From: Candidatus Solibacter sp.
GTDB lineage: Bacteria > Acidobacteriota > Terriglobia > Bryobacterales > Bryobacteraceae
DNA: 9,357 nucleotides
Reading direction: 5' to 3'
Assembly (NCBI GenBank): GCA_017883355.1
Contig: JADGNS010000111.1
Location: 1-9,357, forward strand
The notes below the pieces were generated by a model. The model did not search any database, had not been told where the DNA came from, and worked only from the letters and a program-made list of their open reading frames with translations. The position numbers and the translations under genes were made by a program. Below are positions 1-6,670 of the stretch, piece by piece (positions within the stretch are counted from its first letter, which is position 1; every line of letters begins with the position of its first letter).

Positions 1-1097
1 TTGAAGCATTGATAGATATTGCCGGCGGAAAGGAAGAGCAGCGACTTAGTGACCGTGTGAAACGTCATGTGCAACATCAGCGCGAAGGCGGCGCGACTGC
101 CGCCGATGCCGAGGGCGGTAACCATCATGCCGGCCTGATCGATGGTGGAATAGGCCAGCATGCGGCGGAAGTTCTTCTGGACCAGCACGAAGGGCACGGC
201 GATCCCCATGGAGAAAAGGCCGAGCAGGAGCAGCAGGTTGCCCGGATACTCCGCGCCCAGGCAGCGGGTGATGAGGACGTAGAAGCGGACCAGTCCGTAG
301 ATGGCGCAGTTCAACATGGCGGCTGCCAGGATGGCGGCCGAGGGCACGGGCGCTTCGCTGTAGGCATCCGGCTTCCAGGTGTGCATGGGCGCCAGGCCGG
401 CTTTGGTGCCGTAGCCGAGCAGCACCAGAATGAATGCCATGCGCATGCTGGTCTTATCCAGTTGCGCCGCCTGGAGCACCAGGTTGGACCAATTCAGCCC
501 TGCCAGTCCTTCGGACCCGGGCAGCTTGTGGCCTGCGTAGTAAGTGAGGACGGTGCCGAACAGCGCCATGGAGAGGCCGACGCCGCCGATCATGGCGTAT
601 TTCCAGGCGGCTTCGAGCGAGGTCACCTTGCCGTAAAAGGTGACCAGGAAGACGGAGGCGAGAGTGGTAAGTTCAATGGCCGCCCACATGACGCCGAGGT
701 TATTGGCGAGAGTTACCAGCAGCAGGGAAAATACCAGCAGCGGCGTCAGGCTGTAATACATGCGCAGCTTGGCGGCGGCGCCGTGGCTCCCTTCCTCGCC
801 ATCGAGGGCGCCGGAGCGCTCGTCTTCGCGGAGGTAGCCCACCGCGTAGAACGAGCACGCCAGAGCCACGGTCGCGTTCAGCAGGATAACCAACGCGCTC
901 AGCGCATCGGCATAGAGGAAACCGTCCCACAGGGAGATGGGGCCGGAGCGCAATACTTCAGACGCCACGGCGAGGGCCAGCAGAAACGTGAGGGTGAAAG
1001 CGGCGACGTTGATGGCTTCCAGGAGCGCGCGTTTGCGCGACACGGCCGATAGGGCGCAGGCAGCCAGGGGAATCGCCAGGAGGAGAGCCAGCGTCAT
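1..1097 (-). CDS. hyfF: Hydrogenase-4 subunit F-like antiporter-type membrane subunit (3' end off the left edge)
   Basis: This is an antiporter-like (NuoL/M/N superfamily) subunit, expected to form a proton or cation channel in the membrane arm of a group 4 hydrogenase-like complex. The first 365 residues are visible; the family runs to about 480-530, so roughly a quarter is missing. Reading back from ATG at 1097, the protein is a series of hydrophobic helices with the expected charged residues: Glu142 in WAAIELTT (TM5 glutamate), Lys232 in GYGTKAGLAPMHTW, the segment FRRMLAYSTIDQAG, and Lys351 in HTVTKSLLFLSAGN. The usual TM8 lysine is replaced by Asn263 (MLNCAIYG). The start overlaps the hyfE stop by 4 bases (ATGA), with GGAGA 8 bases upstream, so the gene is translationally coupled. 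HyfF is preferred over NuoL or NuoN because of the preceding hyfB-hyfC-hyfE order. Confidence 0.88.
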   Translation of the reverse strand, partial: MTLALLLAIPLAACALSAVSRKRALLEAINVAAFTLTFLLALAVASEVLRSGPISLWDGFLYADALSALVILLNATVALACSFYAVGYLREDERSGALDGEEGSHGAAAKLRMYYSLTPLLVFSLLLVTLANNLGVMWAAIELTTLASVFLVTFYGKVTSLEAAWKYAMIGGVGLSMALFGTVLTYYAGHKLPGSEGLAGLNWSNLVLQAAQLDKTSMRMAFILVLLGYGTKAGLAPMHTWKPDAYSEAPVPSAAILAAAMLNCAIYGLVRFYVLITRCLGAEYPGNLLLLLGLFSMGIAVPFVLVQKNFRRMLAYSTIDQAGMMVTALGIGGSRAAFALMLHMTFHTVTKSLLFLSAGNIYQCF

Positions 1098-1780
1098 CCG
1101 CGCAGTCTCCGCATGCGGCTCACATCCATGGACTCGAAGCTTTCCCGGATGCGATAGACCAGGATGCCGAGGACCATCACGGCCACCAGGACGTCGAACA
1201 GGACGCCCAGTTCGACAATCAGCGGCATTCCGTAGGTGAGGGAAATGGCGGCCAGGAAGAGGCCGTTTTCCAGGCACAACAGGGCCAGCACCTGGGTCAG
1301 CGCCTTGCGCCGGTTGATCATCATGAAGAAACCGATGAGGAAAAGCGAGATGGCCACGGCGAGAGCGTTGTGTCCCAGGGTGGAGGCGCCGGGGGCTTCG
1401 TCGGGACGATAGAACGGCTCGGCGAGCACGTAACCCACCAGCGTCAGGCCGCCCGAGATGACGATGGAGAGCGGCATGTTGAGGATGGGCTCGATCTCCT
1501 GGCGAATTTCAATCCGGGCCACCAGGCGCTCCAGTACGATGGGAACCAGAATGCCCTTAGCCAACAAGGTAGCCACCGCGGCCGCGTAGATATGCGGGGC
1601 GTGATTGAAGTAGGCGATGGTGAAGGCGATGAAGGCCAACAGAAAGGACTGGGCGGCGAAGAGCCGGATGTTGGTCACAATCCATCGCTGCGCCACCATG
1701 GCGATTTGCAGCACCAGAACGAGCGCCGCCATCAGGGTCACCATCTTGTCGCCGAATTGGGGATCTTGTAGAGTGTGCAT
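1094..1780 (-). CDS. hyfE: Hydrogenase-4 subunit E-like (NuoK-like) membrane protein
   Basis: A 228-residue integral membrane protein, close to the roughly 216 residues of E. coli HyfE. It is predicted to be the small NuoK-like element of the proton-translocating arm. About seven hydrophobic segments are visible. The NuoK-like signature lies in the C-terminal half: Glu171 in LLCLENGLFLAAISL and Glu190 in IVELGVLFDVLVAV, matching the two conserved membrane glutamates of NuoK. The N-terminal half (residues 15-120) carries the extra helices that distinguish HyfE from NuoK. The ATG lies 7 bases after the hyfC stop and its Shine-Dalgarno is weak (TGAGA), so it probably depends on translation of hyfC. 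Its stop overlaps the hyfF start. There is no gene between hyfC and hyfE, where E. coli has hyfD. Confidence 0.9.
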   Translation of the reverse strand: MHTLQDPQFGDKMVTLMAALVLVLQIAMVAQRWIVTNIRLFAAQSFLLAFIAFTIAYFNHAPHIYAAAVATLLAKGILVPIVLERLVARIEIRQEIEPILNMPLSIVISGGLTLVGYVLAEPFYRPDEAPGASTLGHNALAVAISLFLIGFFMMINRRKALTQVLALLCLENGLFLAAISLTYGMPLIVELGVLFDVLVAVMVLGILVYRIRESFESMDVSRMRRLRG

Positions 1781-1787
1781 GGCGATC

Positions 1788-2729
1788 TCAGAACAGGAAC
1801 GTGGACACGAGGCCGAGCGCCGCCAGGGTGAAGGCCATGGCGAGCAGGTCGGGAACGCGGAAGAAGCGCATCTTGGCGTTGGTGGTCTCTACCAAAACGA
1901 TGGAGGCAGCCAGCACCAGCAGTTTCAACAGCAGGTACACCAGGCTGATGAGCAGGCCGCCGAGCGACCATTTGGAGTGCAGGCCGAAGGGCAGAAAGGC
2001 GTTGATCAGCAGGGTCATGAGCAAGAGTTGTTTGATGGAGGCGCCCCATTCGAGGAGGCCGAGGTAGGGTCCGGAGTATTCCAGAATCATGGCTTCATGG
2101 ATCATGGTGAGTTCCAGATGGGTGGCGGGGTTGTCCACGGGAATGCGGCCGGTTTCGGCGATGAGGACGAGGAACAGCGCGGCAAAGGCCAACATCTGGG
2201 CGGGCGCGAGGAAATGCCACGTGGTCGAGGTGGCCACCTTGGCGATTTCCGAGAGGCTGGTGGAATTGGCGCCGATGGCGACGGTGAAGACGGCCAGCAT
2301 CATGGCGGGCTCAGCCAGCGCGGCGATGGTCATTTCGCGGCTGCTGCCGAGGCCGCCGAATGAACTGCCGGTATCCAATCCGGCGAGTGCCAGGAAGAAG
2401 CGGCCGAGTCCGAGAAGGTAGACCACGGCGAGCACGCCGCCGAACAGGCCGAGCGGCGCCTTGGCGGAGATCATGGGGATCATCAGGCCCGCGATGGCGG
2501 TGGCCGAGAACACGACGTAGGGCGTGGCGGTGAAGATCCAGGAGGCGGTGTCCGGCAGGACCATGCCTTTGCGGAACAGCTTGTGGAGATCGTGATAGGG
2601 CTGCAGGATGCCGGGTCCGCGGCGAACCTGCAGGCGCGCCTTGAGCGTCTTGATGAGGCCGCTGACCAGCGGAGCCACGGTCAACAGCAGCAGCAACTGC
2701 ACGACGGCGGTGAAGAATACCGCGATCAT
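1788..2729 (-). CDS. hyfC: Hydrogenase-4 subunit C / formate hydrogenlyase HycD-like (NuoH-like) subunit
   Basis: A 313-residue NuoH/HycD/HyfC-family protein (complex I subunit 1 family), the subunit that joins the membrane arm to the soluble redox arm. Visible motifs are RRGPGILQPYHDLHKLFRK (residues 36-54), the Arg/Glu-bearing GSSREMTIAALAEP (128-141), and AETGRIPVDNPATHLELTMIHEA (about 191-213) with Glu192, Glu206 and Glu212. The last block is characteristic of the HycD/HyfC branch, and the length fits that branch. Eight or so hydrophobic helices are apparent. The ATG overlaps the hyfB stop (ATGA, 4 bases), with GGGGTG about 5 bases upstream. It sits second in the membrane module, between hyfB and hyfE. 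Confidence 0.93.
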   Translation of the reverse strand: MIAVFFTAVVQLLLLLTVAPLVSGLIKTLKARLQVRRGPGILQPYHDLHKLFRKGMVLPDTASWIFTATPYVVFSATAIAGLMIPMISAKAPLGLFGGVLAVVYLLGLGRFFLALAGLDTGSSFGGLGSSREMTIAALAEPAMMLAVFTVAIGANSTSLSEIAKVATSTTWHFLAPAQMLAFAALFLVLIAETGRIPVDNPATHLELTMIHEAMILEYSGPYLGLLEWGASIKQLLLMTLLINAFLPFGLHSKWSLGGLLISLVYLLLKLLVLAASIVLVETTNAKMRFFRVPDLLAMAFTLAALGLVSTFLF

Positions 2730-4759
2730 TGGCGCACCCCGAACAGCAGCAGGAGGATCAGCGTGACGAAGATGTACGCCAGGTAGGCGTGGATGCTGCC
2801 GGCCTGAATGGCGCGCATGCGGCGCGAGAGGCCAAAGACCCAGTCTTTCAGCGGGTCGTATAAGCGTTTCTCGAACGTGGCCTCGATGCCGCTTTCAAAG
2901 CGGATCACGCTGGGATAGTAGGGCGAGACTTCGTATTCCGGGCGGATTTCGCGGCGCGGCCGGTAGAAGGCGCTGAAGATCAAGCGCAAGGGCTTGGAGA
3001 AGGCGGTAGCGGTGTACTCGTTATCGGAGGTAAGGCCGGGCAGACCGCAATCCCAGGCAGGTCCGGTGGCGACGCGTGCGTGGCGCAGGCGGCGGTTGAC
3101 CAGGTAAACCGCGGTACCCGCGAGCGCCAGGAACACCAGCGCGATTCCAGCGGGAGAGACGGTGCCGCTCTGCGGGGTGCCCGCCTGCAAGGCGATTCCG
3201 TGGGCAAGCAGGGAAGAGCTGATGGGCACGCCCAATGCCTGCTGCGTGATGGAGTCGAACACGGGAAGGATCCAGGTAGCCCCCAGGCCCAGTACGAAGC
3301 AGGCCGCGGCCAGCAGCGCCATGGCGTAACGCATGGCCGGCTCGGCTTCCTGCGCGGTGGCGGCAGCCTCGCTGCGCGGCAACGCCAGAAAGGGGATGCC
3401 GAAGGCTTTGACAAAGCAAGCCGCGGCCAGCGCGGCGGTCAAGGCGAGGAGCGCCCCCGCAATGGGGAACATCAGGCGTGTGAGGCTGTGGGTGGTGCCA
3501 AAGCCGGCGAGCAGAGCCTGATAGGTGAGCCACTCGCTGACGAATCCGTTCAAAGGCGGCAGCCCGGAGATGGCGATGGCGCCGATCAGGAAGAACAGGG
3601 CGGTCCCCGGCATACGGCGCACCAGCCCGCCCATCTCTTCCATGTTCCTGGTGCGGACGCTCTGCACCACGCTGCCCGCGGCGAGAAATAGCAGGCCCTT
3701 GAAAATGGCGTGGTTTAACGTGTGGTACAAAGCGCCGACGATAGCGATGGCCGCCAGGTTTGGATGGCCCAGCGCGCGGAACATGAGCGCAGCGCCGAAT
3801 CCCATGACGATGATGCCGATGTTTTCGATGGAGTGGTAGGCCAGCAGGCGTTTGAGATCGTGCTCTTGCAGGGCGTAGAGAACGCCCACCAGCGCCGTGA
3901 CGACGCCTACGGCGAGCACCAGGGTTCCGGTCCACAAGGGCGGCGGGCCGAAGAAGTCGAAGAAGACGCGGGCCATGCCGTAGATCCCGCACTTGATCAC
4001 AATGCCCGACATGAGGGCCGAGACGTTGCTGGGGGCCACCGGGTGCGCGTCGGGCAGCCAGACGTGCAGCGGCACGATGCCGGCCTTGACGCCGAATCCG
4101 GCGAAGAAGAGCAGGAAGACCGCGCCCTGCTCCGCGGGAGGAAGCTTGGATGCGAGCAGGTGGAAGGCGGCAAAATCCACGCTGCCGGCGGATGCCGCCA
4201 ATAGCAGGAAGGCGGCGAGCATCATGACGGTTCCCGCGTGAGACATGATGATGTACACGATGGCCGCGCTTCGGGTCTCGGCCTTCTCGTGTTCGAAGAC
4301 CACCAGGCAGAAGGCCGATACCGCCATGACTTCCCAGGCGGAGAGGAAGAAGAACGCGTTGGCCGCCGTGAAGACCAGGGCCAGGCCGAGCAGCAGGGCA
4401 TTGTAGAAAAAGCCGAGCGCGCCCAGATTGCGGGTGCGCTCCATGGGACGCAGATATCCGAACGAGTATACGGACACCGCCAGCGCCAGGAGCGCCAGGG
4501 TGAGCGTAAACCAGGCCGACAGGGGATCGAGCCGGACGGTGCAGGGGAAGAGCGTGACCAGCGGGAGGCTCGAGATGGCGCTGGAGGGGTGGGCCAGGGC
4601 GCGGAAGGCAGCCACGAGTAGAAGCAGGCTGCCCAGCACGGCAAAGGCGAAGGCCACAACGCGGGCGGCGGCAGGGCGTCTCCAGGTGACGAGCCCGGAG
4701 ACGGCGCCGGCCAGGAAGGCCAGCAATGCGGACACGAGGAACGGGTGGGGCGAGCCCAT
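2726..4759 (-). CDS. hyfB: Hydrogenase-4 subunit B-like antiporter-type membrane subunit
   Basis: A 677-residue antiporter-like subunit (E. coli HyfB is about 670), predicted to carry proton translocation in the membrane arm. Numbered from the ATG at 4759, the channel residues are Glu143 (SAWEVMAVSAF), Lys225 (FGVKAGIVPLHVWLPDAHP), Lys256 (IVIKCGIYGMARV), the LLAYHSIENIG helix, and His350/Lys354 (LNHAIFKGLLF). The segment ISGLPPLNGFVSEW follows. The C-terminal third adds the lateral-helix-like extension seen in HyfB/HycC, ending in a hydrophobic anchor. Start choice: a TTG one codon upstream (4762) is possible, but the ATG overlaps the arsR stop as TGATG and has GAGAGG 10 bases upstream. The gene is thus translationally coupled to arsR. 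No ferredoxin-like hyfA lies upstream. Confidence 0.92.
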   Translation of the reverse strand: MGSPHPFLVSALLAFLAGAVSGLVTWRRPAAARVVAFAFAVLGSLLLLVAAFRALAHPSSAISSLPLVTLFPCTVRLDPLSAWFTLTLALLALAVSVYSFGYLRPMERTRNLGALGFFYNALLLGLALVFTAANAFFFLSAWEVMAVSAFCLVVFEHEKAETRSAAIVYIIMSHAGTVMMLAAFLLLAASAGSVDFAAFHLLASKLPPAEQGAVFLLFFAGFGVKAGIVPLHVWLPDAHPVAPSNVSALMSGIVIKCGIYGMARVFFDFFGPPPLWTGTLVLAVGVVTALVGVLYALQEHDLKRLLAYHSIENIGIIVMGFGAALMFRALGHPNLAAIAIVGALYHTLNHAIFKGLLFLAAGSVVQSVRTRNMEEMGGLVRRMPGTALFFLIGAIAISGLPPLNGFVSEWLTYQALLAGFGTTHSLTRLMFPIAGALLALTAALAAACFVKAFGIPFLALPRSEAAATAQEAEPAMRYAMALLAAACFVLGLGATWILPVFDSITQQALGVPISSSLLAHGIALQAGTPQSGTVSPAGIALVFLALAGTAVYLVNRRLRHARVATGPAWDCGLPGLTSDNEYTATAFSKPLRLIFSAFYRPRREIRPEYEVSPYYPSVIRFESGIEATFEKRLYDPLKDWVFGLSRRMRAIQAGSIHAYLAYIFVTLILLLLFGVRQ

Positions 4760-4775
4760 CAATCCTGCGCCTCTC
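4757..4775 (-). promoter_or_regulatory. RBS and TGATG start/stop overlap coupling arsR to hyfB
   Basis: The arsR TGA (4761-4759) and the hyfB ATG (4759-4757) share one base. GAGAGG at 4775-4770, inside the arsR coding sequence, is the likely ribosome binding site. It would also suit the TTG at 4762, so the two starts are not fully separable. The arrangement ties hyfB translation to that of arsR. Confidence 0.6.
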
Positions 4776-5094
4776 GGTTCATTTCACCCATCATCTGTAT
4801 GGCTTGGTTGAGATTAGTTTGGCAATAATGGCGCATGATGTCGAGTACCTCGCCAAGCACCGGATTCGGCAAGGAGTAGAAAACCTGGTTGGCGTGCTTC
4901 CGATTGATTACGATCTGGCGGCTCCGCAAGATGGTGAGATGCTGGGAGAGGTTGGCCTGTTCAATCCCGAGCCTGGCCTGCAGGGCGCCGGCGGAAAGCT
5001 CTCCGTCGCGGAGAAGCTCGACGATGGCAATGCGGGTGGGATGCGCCAGGGCTTGAAAGACACTTGCCTTATACGCCCGTAGATGATGGGGCAC
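4759..5094 (-). CDS. ArsR/SmtB-family winged-helix transcriptional repressor
   Basis: A 111-residue protein of normal ArsR length. The N-terminal helix VFQALAHPTRIAIVELLRDGELS (about residues 12-34) is the family hallmark, followed by a helix-turn-helix: SAGALQARLGI, then the recognition helix EQANLSQHLTILRSRQIV, then a beta wing around INRKHANQVFYSL. The position of the classical metal-binding ELCVCDL motif reads DGELSAGAL, with no cysteine. The only cysteine is in the C-terminal helix (RHYCQTN), so this is not a canonical As/Cd sensor and its signal is unknown. The start is a GTG with no Shine-Dalgarno; no better in-frame start was found. It heads the hyfB-C-E-F operon through an overlapping stop/start, suggesting that it represses itself and the complex. 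Confidence 0.9.
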   Translation of the reverse strand: MPHHLRAYKASVFQALAHPTRIAIVELLRDGELSAGALQARLGIEQANLSQHLTILRSRQIVINRKHANQVFYSLPNPVLGEVLDIMRHYCQTNLNQAIQMMGEMNREAQD

Positions 5095-5100
5095 GATATT

Positions 5101-5129
5101 AGAGTATTCGATTTCTCGAATTTTCGCAA
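5101..5129 (-). promoter_or_regulatory. Candidate promoter of the arsR-hyf operon
   Basis: On the minus strand, TTGCGA (5129-5124) is followed after 17 bases by TACTCT (5106-5101). The -35 is fair and the -10 weak (3 of 6). The palindrome lies almost wholly within the spacer, where bound repressor would block polymerase. Transcription would start close to 5094, at or next to the GTG, fitting a leaderless arsR message and the missing Shine-Dalgarno. Confidence 0.3.
5106..5121. promoter_or_regulatory. Perfect inverted repeat, probable ArsR operator
   Basis: ATTCGA-TTTC-TCGAAT is a perfect 6+6 palindrome with a 4-base spacer, ending 12 bases before the arsR GTG. A further half-site TTCGAG (5137-5142, plus strand) lies upstream and is inverted relative to CTCGAA at 5115-5120. 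The position just in front of an autoregulated-type repressor gene suggests an operator. The call rests on symmetry and position only. Confidence 0.5.
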
Positions 5130-5169
5130 CTACGAGTTCGAGGGCTCCGGACCTTCCGCCGGCGCCACA

Positions 5170-5838
5170 CTAGTGAAACTTCACCGAGGACAGAACCGCG
5201 AAGGCCACCGCGCCGAGGACCGCCAGGGAGAGCACGGCCCACTGCCGCCGCAGGAACCAGTAGCGTAGAGCCGCCGAGCGGGAAGAAACGATGTAGACAG
5301 GCGAGAGCGTAATGGGCACGTAGCCGGCGCGCCAGATGGGGATGCCGTCCTGAGCGTCGGGGACGACGGCCGATACCAGGTACCACTTGGGGAACAAGGC
5401 ATAGACGAACAGGCACCACGCCATGCCGCCCAAAAACGCGCACCAGCCGAAGTAGAATTCCATGCGGCGGCGCGGAGCGTCGATCAGGTAGAGCGGCTGG
5501 CCGGAATGCGCCGAAGCCTCAAGGGCGGTACGGAGGCGCGCGATCAGCGCGGCGAAGACCTGGCCGGCGCTGAGCGCGCCCTGTGGCAGAGCGAAGCTGG
5601 AGAGGATTTGGGAGGGAGGGAGCCGGTCGAGTCCGCCTTGGATGGCGGACAGTTCCTGAAGCGCGGCGGGCGCGTCCCGCGAGGAGATGCGTCCATCGTG
5701 GAGACGATCGAGCAGCAGGGGGTAGAGCGCGCCGCGCCTGGTGGACTCGAGGCGGCAGGCCACGGTGTCGAAGAACGACTGTACGACGAGGGCCGCCGCG
5801 AGCGGCTGCCTGGAAGCGCCACACTCAAGCGTCATCAT
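5170..5838 (-). CDS. Unassigned protein with two C-terminal membrane helices
   Basis: A 222-residue protein that I cannot assign to a family with confidence. Residues 1-115 look soluble and helical, with a stretch GALYPLLLDRLHDGR (36-50) followed by an EL..I...L..LPP pattern (62-75). That pattern is faintly reminiscent of Imm70-type immunity proteins. Residues 127-148 and 200-217 are hydrophobic enough to be membrane helices. Between them lies a loop of about 50 residues including DAQDGIPIWRAGYVPITLSP. The start is one of two tandem ATGs (5838 or 5835), without a clear Shine-Dalgarno. It lies 14 bases after the stop of the upstream DnaJ-CTD gene, so the two are probably co-transcribed and may act together at the membrane. 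Confidence 0.72.
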   Translation of the reverse strand: MMTLECGASRQPLAAALVVQSFFDTVACRLESTRRGALYPLLLDRLHDGRISSRDAPAALQELSAIQGGLDRLPPSQILSSFALPQGALSAGQVFAALIARLRTALEASAHSGQPLYLIDAPRRRMEFYFGWCAFLGGMAWCLFVYALFPKWYLVSAVVPDAQDGIPIWRAGYVPITLSPVYIVSSRSAALRYWFLRRQWAVLSLAVLGAVAFAVLSSVKFH

Positions 5839-5852
5839 GCAAGAGTCGAGCG

Positions 5853-6611
5853 CTATTGAATGTGGAGCAGGAGATAGAAATCGCCATAAGGACCGCCTTG
5901 CGGGGGTGCCTTCCCCATGCCGGCGAAGCGCAGCCGGGTGCCTTCCGTACTCTTGGCCGGAACGTGCACGTTGAAGAGTTGGCCGGTGTGGGCGATTTTG
6001 ACGTCGATGTAGGCACCGAGGCTGGCCTGGCCGGGCGTTATGTCGAGCGCCTGCACGACGTCGAGATCCTGCGTGGAGCCGCCCGAGCCGACGGACGAGC
6101 CGGACGGCAGGCGGCTCCGATTGCTGAGGAAAAACACGCCGAGGAAGATCGCCATGGTGCCCAGCAGAAGGGCGACGGCGGTGGCGATGCCCTTCAAGGG
6201 GAAGGTGGTTCGTCCGGTGTACTTCTCTTCGGTGGCGCCGCGGAAATTGTGGGCGATGCGCCGCATGATCCCGTTCGTCGCGGTGAGGCGCGCCTTAGCC
6301 GGCTGATCGAGGAGAAGTTCGATGGGAGCCATGCCAAACAACTTCTGGGCGGCGTTGGGCTGGAAGAGAATCGTCTGGCCGGCGGCGGGACCTTGGGAGA
6401 AACCGACCAGGGAGAGGACCTTGGTGACCTGATAAATCAGCGCATCGCGATCCGAGTAGGGGATGCGAAGGTGGCGCGGACGGTTGCGGGACTGCAGGCG
6501 CCAGAGGGCCAACCCGAGCGGGATCGCGACGATCCCGATGAGCACCGCGACCACGAAGATCGTTCGGTAAGGCTCGGCCAAGGGTGCGGCATCAAAAAGA
6601 AGGAGAGACAT
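5853..6611 (-). CDS. Two-helix membrane protein with a DnaJ C-terminal-like domain and no J domain
   Basis: A 252-residue protein. Residues 17-37 and 141-163 are strong membrane helices. The segment between them (about 40-140) is a soluble domain I do not recognise. By hydrophobicity the N-terminus and the C-terminal domain should lie on the same side of the membrane. A Gly/Ser linker (169-179) leads to residues 187-252, which follow the DnaJ CTD-II pattern: ALDITPGQASLGAYIDV, then FNVHVPAKSTEGTRLRF, GMGKAP, and a final GDFYLLLHI. No J domain, HPD motif or zinc finger is present. It is divergent from the kinase gene (53 bases between starts) and precedes the unassigned membrane gene by 14 bases. 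The domain call rests on motif resemblance; a role in substrate binding or kinase scaffolding is inference. Confidence 0.78.
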   Translation of the reverse strand: MSLLLFDAAPLAEPYRTIFVVAVLIGIVAIPLGLALWRLQSRNRPRHLRIPYSDRDALIYQVTKVLSLVGFSQGPAAGQTILFQPNAAQKLFGMAPIELLLDQPAKARLTATNGIMRRIAHNFRGATEEKYTGRTTFPLKGIATAVALLLGTMAIFLGVFFLSNRSRLPSGSSVGSGGSTQDLDVVQALDITPGQASLGAYIDVKIAHTGQLFNVHVPAKSTEGTRLRFAGMGKAPPQGGPYGDFYLLLHIQ

Positions 6612-6620
6612 AACCGACCG

Positions 6621-6647
6621 TTACGAGAGGATTCAGGTCAGTATAAT
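6621..6647 (+). promoter_or_regulatory. Candidate promoter of the kinase-SUMF gene
   Basis: A perfect -10 hexamer, TATAAT, lies at 6642-6647. Upstream is a weak -35-like TTACGA (6621-6626) at a short 15-base spacing. Initiation near 6654 would leave a leader of only about 10 bases before the ATG at 6665, and no strong Shine-Dalgarno is seen there. Confidence 0.5.
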
Positions 6648-6670
6648 ACATCGAGTCGGACAAAATGCAA
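6643..6670 (-). promoter_or_regulatory. Candidate promoter of the DnaJ-CTD gene, overlapping the kinase promoter
   Basis: On the minus strand, TTGCAT (6670-6665) and TATTAT (6648-6643) are separated by 16 bases. The -10 shares the GTATAATAC core with the plus-strand promoter, and the -35 covers the kinase ATG. The two promoters could therefore not be used at once. The -35 match is weak. Confidence 0.3.

Noticed and set aside
9..1052. Plus-strand open frame of 347 codons
   Set aside because: It is antisense to the clear HyfF-like coding sequence. Its translation is rich in Gly, Gln, Glu and His with no hydrophobic or domain pattern, as expected from a GC-rich shadow frame.
1781..1787. Possible remnant of hyfD between hyfC and hyfE
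   Set aside because: Only 7 bases separate the two genes and both are full length. There is no room for a broken gene.
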